From the NCBI GenBank assembly GCA_021775255.1, contig JAJFIA010000001.1, positions 62,001-126,000 on the forward strand: 64,000 nt of DNA, read 5' to 3'. A model generated the notes under the pieces. It had not been told where the DNA came from. It saw nothing but the letters and a program-made list of their open reading frames with translations, and made no database searches. This DNA is from Roseovarius sp. Its GTDB lineage: Bacteria > Pseudomonadota > Alphaproteobacteria > Rhodobacterales > Rhodobacteraceae. Below, piece after piece: positions 58,528-64,000 of this stretch. Position 1 is the first letter of the stretch; each line of letters opens with the position of its first letter. The translations under genes were made by a program, and so were the position numbers.

Positions 58528-58597
58528 GAATCTTTCCCCGCGAATGATTTGGTAATTCTTTTTACCTATAAGTGGCCACAGGGAAAAGTACCAGTTC

Positions 58598-58624
58598 CTG
58601 CATTATCTACCGGATGCAGTTTTT
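58598..58624 (+). terminator. Weak plus-strand hairpin with T-run between lipA and oxyR
   Basis: CTGCAT (58598-58603) and ATGCAG (58614-58619) form a 6-bp stem followed by TTTTT. It is opposite in sense to both flanking genes. Confidence 0.35.
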
Positions 58625-58664
58625 AACGAGTACCCCCAAGCCGCGTAACCTGTAATCAGTATGC

Positions 58665-58695
58665 GGCCTGATCCACAGGGGTCAGGCCGTTTTTT
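58665..58695 (+). terminator. Strong plus-strand intrinsic terminator overlapping the 3' end of oxyR
   Basis: GGCCTGATCC-ACAG-GGGTCAGGCC forms a 10-bp stem (one G-U) followed by G and six T residues. Both neighbours read leftward, so it would end a plus-strand transcript from the lipA-oxyR gap. Part of the T-run corresponds to the last oxyR Lys codon, so a chance T-run is possible. Confidence 0.5.
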
Positions 58696-59617
58696 GCCCG
58701 CGAACCTGTGCTGTCAGGGCCTGGCCTGCATCACGCAACGCCAGCGCCAAATCCTGAAACCAGCCTTCATCTTTGGTTGTCTCGCGCCGCACAAGGCCAA
58801 TCTGCCGGGCCGGCTCGGGGGGTGCAAACCGGTGCAGTTGTATGCCCGGCGCGGCGCGGGTTTCGCTTTCGATGGCCAGTTCCGGCAGTAATGTCAGGCC
58901 AAAGCCCGCCGCCACCAGTTTTGACAATGTGGCCAGGGAAGAGGCCCCCATGTTGATCCGGCCATGGCCGCGCCCCCGGCCGCAAATCTCCAGCGCCTGA
59001 TCGGTCAGGCAGTGGCCGTCTTCCAGCAATAAAAGCGCGCTGTTGCCCAGATCATCCGGGCGCAACCGGTCCGTGCCGGCCCCCAGTTCGGCCATCCGTT
59101 GGGGGGATCCGGCAAGCACAAAACGATCCTCGAACAATGGCTGCTCCAACAGCCCCCCCGCCCCGCATGGCAAGGCCATTAGCGCCGCATCAAGATGCCC
59201 GGCCCGAAGCCCCGTGATCAACTGATCGGTCTTCGCCTCGGTGATCTCAACATCAAGCGAAACATCGGCCCCGCGCAGCGCCTCCAGTGCGGCGGGCAGG
59301 ATATAAGGCGCAATCGTGGGAATGACCCCAAGCGACAGCCGCCCCTTCAGCCCCCCCTGCCAGCGCGCGACCTGCTGCAATCCCTGCATCTCGGCCATCA
59401 CCCTCCGGGCATGGGCCAAAATCTGCCGCCCGAAGGGTGTCAGCACAATATCGCGGGCCTGACGCTCGACCAATGCCTGCCCCAGCTCGGTTTCCATTGT
59501 GCGGATTTGCACCGACAAGGCCGGCTGCGAGATATGCACAACCTGCGCCGCCCGGCCAAAATTGCGCTGTTCGGTCAGGGCGATGAAATAGCTGAGCTGT
59601 TTGAGGGTAATATTCAT
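58682..59617 (-). CDS. oxyR: Hydrogen peroxide-sensing regulator OxyR
   Basis: LysR-type activator of peroxide defence. The 311-residue protein has the N-terminal HTH (LKQLSYFIALTEQRNFGRAA) and the OxyR redox segment LEDGHCLTDQALEICGRG, with Cys203 and Cys212 at the same 9-residue spacing as C199 and C208 of E. coli OxyR; the following SSLATLSKLVAAGFGLTLLP is also OxyR-like. It is divergent from the catalase gene katA (96 bp apart), the classic arrangement in which OxyR controls both. A plus-strand terminator-like hairpin overlaps its stop codon. Confidence 0.93.
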   Translation of the reverse strand: MNITLKQLSYFIALTEQRNFGRAAQVVHISQPALSVQIRTMETELGQALVERQARDIVLTPFGRQILAHARRVMAEMQGLQQVARWQGGLKGRLSLGVIPTIAPYILPAALEALRGADVSLDVEITEAKTDQLITGLRAGHLDAALMALPCGAGGLLEQPLFEDRFVLAGSPQRMAELGAGTDRLRPDDLGNSALLLLEDGHCLTDQALEICGRGRGHGRINMGASSLATLSKLVAAGFGLTLLPELAIESETRAAPGIQLHRFAPPEPARQIGLVRRETTKDEGWFQDLALALRDAGQALTAQVRGQKTA

Positions 59618-59713
59618 AAGACTAGGTTATAACAACAAGAAGAAACTACAACTGGATTTTATGGCACTCATCGGGTCTACCTTGGCAGGATTCCAGAAAA
59701 GAGAGGCAGCCAA

Positions 59714-61168
59714 ATGACTAAACGACTGACAACAACCGCCGGCAATCCGATTGCCGACAACCAGAACTCAATCACGGCAGGGCCACGCGGCCCGGTTTTA
59801 ATGCAGGATTATCAACTGCTTGAGAAACTGGCGCATCAAAACCGCGAGCGTATCCCCGAGCGTGTTGTCCACGCCAAAGGCTGGGGTGCGCATGGCACTT
59901 TCACGGTGACGGCGGATATCAGCCAATATAGCTGCGCCAGCATTTTTGCAGGTGTAGGCAAGCAAACCCCGATGATTTCACGGTTTTCCACAGTCGCCGG
60001 TGAGATGGGTGCCGCAGATGCCGAGCGTGATGTGCGCGGTTTTGCGCTGAAATTCTACACCGATCAGGGCAACTGGGATCTGGTGGGCAACAATACCCCG
60101 GTGTTTTTCATCCGTGATCCGCTCAAGTTCCCCGATTTCATCCATACCCAAAAGCGCCATCCGAAAACCAACCTGCGCTCAAACGATGCCGCCTGGGATT
60201 TCTGGAGCCTCAGCCCCGAATCATTGCATCAGGTCACCATCCTGATGTCCGACCGGGGCCTGCCGCAAACGCCGATGAACATGAACGGCTATGGCAGCCA
60301 CACCTATAGCCTGTGGAATGCCAAGGGCGAGCGGTTCTGGGTCAAGTTCCATTTCAAGACCCAGCAGGGCCATAGCCATTTCACCGATGCCGAAGCTGAA
60401 AAAATCGTCGGCCAAAGCCGGGAGACCTATCAGGAGGCCTTGTTTGGCGCGATCGAGGCCGGGCAATTCCCGAAATGGAAAATGCTGATTCAGGTGATGC
60501 CCGAGGCGGATGCGGAAAACATGCCGTTCAACCCGTTTGACCTGACAAAAGTATGGCCGCACGCGGATTTCCCGCTGATCGAGGTGGGTGAGTTCGAGCT
60601 GAACCGCAACGCCGATAATTACTTCGCCGAGATTGAAAACTGTGCCTATTCGCCCTCTAACGTGGTGCAGGGCATTGGCCATAGCCCCGACAAGATGCTG
60701 CAGGCGCGGATATTCTCTTATGCGGATGCGCATCGTTACCGCCTTGGCACCCATTACGAGGCCCTGCCGGTGAATGCACCGAAATCCGGCCGCGCGCATT
60801 ACCACAAAGACGGCAGCATGCGGTTTTTTGATAATAACGAGGCCAATCCGGATGCCTATTATGAGCCCAACAGCTTTGATGGCCCGGTGGAAAGCCCGGA
60901 AGTGGCCGAGCCGCCTCTGCGTATCTCGGGCGATGCCGACCGCTATAACCACCGCGACGGCAATGACGATTATGCCCAGCCCCGCGATCTGCATGACAAG
61001 GTGATGAACGATGCCGAGCGCGCCCGGCTTTACCGCAATACCGCCGCGCATATGCATGGGGTGGCCGATGACATTATCGAGCGCGCCCTGGCCCAGTATG
61101 CGCGCGTCAGCCAGGCCTATGCCGATGGCATCCGCGCCGAGCGGGAAAAGCTGAAATCAGGCTCTTAA
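59714..61168 (+). CDS. katA: Monofunctional heme catalase
   Basis: Decomposes hydrogen peroxide. The 484-residue protein is a small-subunit catalase: catalytic His53 in [12 protein letters not shown], Asn126 in [13 protein letters not shown] and heme-ligand Tyr336 in [15 protein letters not shown]. The spacing of these residues matches bovine catalase. The gene is divergent from oxyR and very probably under its control; the 96-bp gap is AT-rich with a GAGAGG ribosome site. A strong terminator follows. Confidence 0.97.
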   Translation: MTKRLTTTAGNPIADNQNSITAGPRGPVLMQDYQLLEKLAHQNRERIPERVVHAKGWGAHGTFTVTADISQYSCASIFAGVGKQTPMISRFSTVAGEMGAADAERDVRGFALKFYTDQGNWDLVGNNTPVFFIRDPLKFPDFIHTQKRHPKTNLRSNDAAWDFWSLSPESLHQVTILMSDRGLPQTPMNMNGYGSHTYSLWNAKGERFWVKFHFKTQQGHSHFTDAEAEKIVGQSRETYQEALFGAIEAGQFPKWKMLIQVMPEADAENMPFNPFDLTKVWPHADFPLIEVGEFELNRNADNYFAEIENCAYSPSNVVQGIGHSPDKMLQARIFSYADAHRYRLGTHYEALPVNAPKSGRAHYHKDGSMRFFDNNEANPDAYYEPNSFDGPVESPEVAEPPLRISGDADRYNHRDGNDDYAQPRDLHDKVMNDAERARLYRNTAAHMHGVADDIIERALAQYARVSQAYADGIRAEREKLKSGS

Positions 61169-61186
61169 CACACTGATATAAAAGAA

Positions 61187-61222
61187 TTGTGCCCGGCATA
61201 TATGTGCCGGGCGCAATTTTTT
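61187..61222 (+). terminator. Intrinsic terminator of katA
   Basis: TTGTGCCCGGCA and TGCCGGGCGCAA form a 12-bp stem (one G-U) around a 6-nt loop, followed by TTTTTT. It could also act on the convergent gene. Confidence 0.9.
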
Positions 61223-61223
61223 C

Positions 61224-62345
61224 TCAGGCGATCATGCTGCCCGAATCGCCCAGGTCTTCATAATGCCGCTTCAGCCGCTGCAACGCGATCCTGAGTACGA
61301 TCTTGCCCGAACGCGCCGACCAGCCCATGCGCTTTTCCGCCCGTTCCAGCCCTTCCAGATAGCAGCAGCATCTGAGCACAACATCCCCCAGACCCGGCCC
61401 GAGATCACGCAGCGCGCCCTCAACCCGCGCCCGCGCCGCATCGGGGCCGCTTTGGGATTCCCCGGTGCTTACGCCTTCTTCGCCGGTCAAAAACTGATCC
61501 CAGTTCTGCGCAGCCCTCGGCCCCATTTTTGAAAGCTCGAAGTCTTCGCGCAAACGCTCACCGGCGCGCACCAGATCGTTTGACAGGAAAAGCCGGCCAT
61601 CGCGATCCTTGCGCCGTGCCAGCGCGCTGAGCGGCGTATCGGCAAAGCCGTAGCGGTTGCGCCGGTTGCGCCCCCGGCCCTCACCCAGCGCATCACTTTC
61701 AATCACCTGCCCGGAAAACGGGGCCTGCGCATCGGCAAAGCCTGAGGCCTTGTTTTCCGCCTCAGCCATGAAATGATTAAGGGCCGCGCGCCCGGCGCTG
61801 GTGATTTTATAGCGCGCGATCCGCGCCGGTTTGTCACATGAAATCCAGTTTTTCAAAGCCATTGCCGCGGCTATTTCCCGCTCAACAATCGCTGTGCGGG
61901 TGGAATTGCCCTGATCATCTTCGCGCACAACAACGGCCTTGTCCATTTCCGCCGCCACCGCCAGCACCGCGCCTTTTTCACATAACCGCCGCAAAACCCG
62001 CTGCGATTCTGCCCTCAGGCGGCTATCTGTCAGGGTGTTTTCCTCTTCCAAAACCAACGGCTTATTCTTCATCATGGTCTCCTTGACAAGAGAACCAGAA
62101 ACACGATCAGGCCTCACAACCTGCCTGCCAAGATGGTGTAATGCCTCATCAATAAGCAGATCGTCACGACGGGTTTCAAAGCGCTGGATATGGCGCAAAA
62201 CGGTTGAAGCATGGCAGCCCGCCTGCCGCGCCAAAGCGCGGATCGGGGCCCCGGCCTCGGTATGGGCCAGATAATGCTGCACAGGCTGTGGCACCCAGGC
62301 AGGAAACCCGCCCGGGAAACCGGCCATCGCAGACCCGTTTTGCAT
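61224..62345 (-). CDS. DUF6456 domain-containing helix-turn-helix protein
   Basis: A 373-residue predicted DNA-binding protein. The N-terminus has an HTH-like region (PIRALARQAGCHASTVLRHIQRFETRRDD, about 33-62). The middle carries a winged-helix-like segment (REIAAAMALKNWISCDKPARIARYKITSAGRAAL), and the C-terminal part is the DUF6456 domain (RYGFADTPLSALARRKD to RCCCYLEGLERAEKRMGWSARSGKIVLRIALQRLKRHY), which resembles a second HTH. The start has GGAGG 7 nt upstream. The family is restricted to alphaproteobacteria and its role is unknown to me. The upstream region has DnaA boxes and CtrA-like sites. Confidence 0.78.
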   Translation of the reverse strand: MQNGSAMAGFPGGFPAWVPQPVQHYLAHTEAGAPIRALARQAGCHASTVLRHIQRFETRRDDLLIDEALHHLGRQVVRPDRVSGSLVKETMMKNKPLVLEEENTLTDSRLRAESQRVLRRLCEKGAVLAVAAEMDKAVVVREDDQGNSTRTAIVEREIAAAMALKNWISCDKPARIARYKITSAGRAALNHFMAEAENKASGFADAQAPFSGQVIESDALGEGRGRNRRNRYGFADTPLSALARRKDRDGRLFLSNDLVRAGERLREDFELSKMGPRAAQNWDQFLTGEEGVSTGESQSGPDAARARVEGALRDLGPGLGDVVLRCCCYLEGLERAEKRMGWSARSGKIVLRIALQRLKRHYEDLGDSGSMIA

Positions 62346-62387
62346 TCATCTTCCTCCAGTGCGTTTCAAAACCGGCATGAAAACCAG

Positions 62388-62408
62388 TTATCCACAGTTT
62401 TTTACACA
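62388..62408 (+). promoter_or_regulatory. Two DnaA boxes in direct repeat
   Basis: TTATCCACA (62388-62396) is the perfect strong DnaA box, and TTTTACACA (62400-62408), which fits TTWTNCACA, follows 3 nt later in the same orientation. They lie 43-63 bp upstream of the DUF6456 start codon in an AT-rich gap. Confidence 0.55.
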
Positions 62409-62425
62409 ACCTTGACGAGAATTGG

Positions 62426-62480
62426 TTACCGGTTCGTTAATTGTTCACGTAATAATAACCATTGTTGACAAAGTGTTAAT
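62426..62480. promoter_or_regulatory. Two CtrA-like sites between DUF6456 and DUF6477 genes
   Basis: TTAC-N7-TTAAT (62426-62441) and TTGA-N7-TTAAT (62465-62480) each resemble the CtrA consensus TTAA-N7-TTAAC with two differences. They sit next to two DnaA boxes in the same 228-bp divergent region. Confidence 0.35.
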
Positions 62481-62573
62481 GAAGCCGAAGCGCTGCGTAC
62501 GGGGGAATCCGGGAAAACGCAACACCCGCTATGATTGTGCAATCATCCTGCCACATAAAGCGGGAGATACCAG

Positions 62574-62882
62574 ATGAACACAATTCTAAAGTCACTTGAC
62601 GACCTTTGCCGCCCACGCCTGTTGATCCGGGCGGCACGATTTGGCATGCAGGAATATCGCCGTGGCGCACATCTTAAACGGCATTTGGGCTATGGGCCTT
62701 TACCGCAAAGCGGCGTGGCGCTCAGGCGGCTGATCGAGATTGAATCCGAGGTGAATGACCAGCGCCAGAATGACAATGCCAGCTATTCGGCCAGCTATCA
62801 TGTTGAGCTGCTGATCGCCATGATGGGCGAGGCACAGATCCTGCGCGCCTCTACCGCAACTCAACCAGAGGCTGTAATGTGA
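62574..62882 (+). CDS. DUF6477 family small protein
   Basis: A 102-residue protein, basic in its first half (SLDDLCRPRLLIRAARFGMQEYRRGAHLKRHLG) and helical throughout, ending with a hydrophobic helix-like VELLIAMMGEAQILRAS. No signal peptide or membrane segment. The start follows GCGGGAG at good spacing. It is divergent from the DUF6456 gene, and both are lineage-restricted, which suggests shared regulation. Function unknown. Confidence 0.75.
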   Translation: MNTILKSLDDLCRPRLLIRAARFGMQEYRRGAHLKRHLGYGPLPQSGVALRRLIEIESEVNDQRQNDNASYSASYHVELLIAMMGEAQILRASTATQPEAVM

Positions 62883-62890
62883 CCCGCCCT

Positions 62891-62911
62891 GCCCCGGATT
62901 TGATCCGGGGC
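62891..62911. repeat. Palindromic repeat at convergent junction (DUF6477 gene / mttB-like)
   Basis: GCCCCGGAT-TTG-ATCCGGGGC forms a 9-bp perfect stem. This palindrome type is common between genes in alphaproteobacteria and differs in core from the GGCGGGC elements. It probably acts as a bidirectional terminator. Confidence 0.6.
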
Positions 62912-62943
62912 GGACGGAGCCGATTTATGAAGTCGGTCTGCTG

Positions 62944-64000
62944 TTAGGTAAACGCATCCGGCATCGAGGCCTTTTTAGCGGCAACATATTTTGCCAAAGC
63001 CTCGGCAATCGCCGGGTCAAGCGGCGGCTGCTGATAGGCGGCCAAAAGGGTGCGCATCCGGGCATTGGCCAGGGTCATGGTATCGGGCGCGCCCTCTTCC
63101 GCCCATGTCTCAAACGGCCTGTAATCCAGCACCTCCGAGCGCCAGAATGCCTGTTTGAAATTGGCCTGGGTATGGGCACATCCCAGGTAATGCCCGCCGG
63201 GGCCGACCTCACGGATTGCATCCATCGCCTGGCCGTTTTCATCCAAAGGAATGCCGCGGGCAAACTGATGCAGAATGCCCAACTGGTCCGCATCCATGAC
63301 AAATTTCTCAAAACTGGCCACCAGCCCGCCCTCAAGCCAGCCGCAGGCATGCAGCATGAAGTTCACGCCCCCCAGCAAAGCCGCGTTATGGGTATGCGCC
63401 GTTTCATAGGCCGCCTGCGCATCGGGCAGTTTTGAGCCACAGAGGCTGCCACCCGAACGGAAAGGCAGGTTCATCCGCCGCGCCAGTTGCCCCGCGCCAT
63501 AGAGGATCTGGCTGGCCTCGGGGGTGCCGAATGTGGGCGCGCCGCTGTTCATGTCGATCGAGCTGACAAAAGCCCCAAACACCACCGGTGCACCGGGGCG
63601 GACAAGCTGATTATAGGCAATGCCTGCCATCACCTCGGCCAGTACCTGCGTCAACGTACCCATCACCGAGACCGGCGCCATCGCCCCGCCAACGATGAAG
63701 GGCGACAGGATTGTGGCCTGATTATTGGCGGCATACACCTCCATCGCGCCCATCATCACATCATCGAATGTCATCGGCGAATTGACGTTGATCAGCGAGA
63801 TCATGCAGGTGTTTTCCTGCACGAATTCCTTGCCGAACAGAATCTCGCACATCTCAACGCTGTCCTGCGCGCGGGAAGGCTCGGTCACCGAGCCCATGAA
63901 GGGCTTGTCGCTCAGGGTCATATGCGCCAAGAGCATATCAAGATGGCGCTTGTTCACCGCCACATCCGTAGGCTCGCACACGGTGCCGCCGGAATGGTGC
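62944..64000 (-). CDS. MttB-family methyltransferase, 3' part (window edge)
   Basis: About 351 residues of the C-terminal part of a trimethylamine methyltransferase-family protein; the frame runs off the right edge without a start. Visible segments include GGTVCEPTDVAVNKRHLDML, MISLINVNSPMTFDDVMMGAMEVYAANNQ, LSPFIVGGAMAPVSVMGTLTQ and GPGGHYLGCAHTQANFKQAFW, all typical of the family. No in-frame stop interrupts the visible part, so this looks like the large non-pyrrolysine branch, whose known members demethylate glycine betaine and related quaternary amines to a corrinoid protein. No corrinoid protein gene lies in the window. Confidence 0.88.
   Translation of the reverse strand, partial: HHSGGTVCEPTDVAVNKRHLDMLLAHMTLSDKPFMGSVTEPSRAQDSVEMCEILFGKEFVQENTCMISLINVNSPMTFDDVMMGAMEVYAANNQATILSPFIVGGAMAPVSVMGTLTQVLAEVMAGIAYNQLVRPGAPVVFGAFVSSIDMNSGAPTFGTPEASQILYGAGQLARRMNLPFRSGGSLCGSKLPDAQAAYETAHTHNAALLGGVNFMLHACGWLEGGLVASFEKFVMDADQLGILHQFARGIPLDENGQAMDAIREVGPGGHYLGCAHTQANFKQAFWRSEVLDYRPFETWAEEGAPDTMTLANARMRTLLAAYQQPPLDPAIAEALAKYVAAKKASMPDAFT

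Noticed and set aside
60221-61057. 278-codon frame opposite katA
   Set aside because: Antisense shadow of a well-conserved catalase; no independent support.
62388-62480. Chromosome origin (oriC)
   Set aside because: Two DnaA boxes and AT-rich sequence are suggestive, but an origin usually has more boxes and a longer AT-rich tract, and no dnaA, parAB, gidAB or hemE lies near. Kept only as a regulatory region.

Overview
The window reads as ordinary chromosome of an alphaproteobacterium of the order Rhodobacterales (roseobacter/Rhodobacter group). The evidence is the gene order nifR3/dusB-ntrB-ntrC-ntrY-ntrX, an NtrC without the sigma-54 GAFTGA loop, the CtrA phosphorelay protein ChpT, a fused IspDF, OlsB/OlsA for ornithine lipid, an L21 ribosomal protein with a helix-hairpin-helix tail, and lineage-restricted DUF6456/DUF6477 and DUF3553 genes. 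Base composition is fairly GC-rich and even by eye. I see no insertion sequence, prophage, integrase, CRISPR array, toxin-antitoxin module or defence island.

Layout. 1-6.5 kb: gyrA, then a sugar-nucleotide and surface-glycan group (epimerase, phosphoglycosyl transferase, membrane-bound CapD/WbpM-type dehydratase). 6.5-10 kb, leftward: M32 carboxypeptidase, heme A synthase, TrmJ. 10-13.3 kb: thiE-like gene, olsB-olsA, DUF3553 divergent from chpT. 13.3-19 kb, leftward: rplU-rpmA with promoter and terminator, then LysE exporter, GNAT, obgE, proB, proA. 19-21.1 kb: paired DUF2059 exported proteins and tRNA-Ser(CGA). 21.2-26 kb, leftward: trkA-trkH (K+ uptake) and hfq-hflX. 26.5-33.8 kb, leftward: dusB-ntrBC-ntrYX nitrogen control operon. 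33.9-36 kb, rightward: ispDF-pgpA-cinA. 36-42 kb: SulP transporter, MmgE/PrpD protein, COQ10/RatA-like protein, hpt with a small membrane protein, gamma-carbonic anhydrase, gmk, yicC. 42-46.5 kb: PAS protein, class II DAHP synthase, GlxA-type regulator, PQQ-type aldose dehydrogenase. 46.5-51.2 kb, leftward: HerA-like ATPase, xseB-ispA-dxs. 51.2-57.5 kb: a non-coding stretch with two terminator-bearing small RNA candidates, ialB, then an L,D-transpeptidase-lpxD-like-ACP-KAS envelope cluster divergent from a Tat-exported DUF882 protein. 57.5-64 kb: lipA, oxyR divergent from katA, DUF6456 and DUF6477 genes, and the 3' part of an MttB-family gene cut by the window edge.

Most genes are packed with 4-nt stop/start overlaps, several using TTG or GTG starts, so many groups are probably translationally coupled operons. 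Convergent junctions are often filled by REP-like palindromes or intrinsic terminators.

The most interesting signals are non-coding: (a) two diverged copies of a roughly 115-nt structured element with four co-spaced GCGTTTC/GAAACGC boxes, one before the CapD gene and one upstream of hfq; (b) two plus-strand terminator-bearing small RNA candidates at 51.3-51.5 kb that are complementary over 19 nt; (c) a plus-strand terminator overlapping the 3' end of oxyR; (d) a DUF6456/DUF6477 intergenic region with two DnaA boxes and CtrA-like sites. No clearly new protein system is visible.
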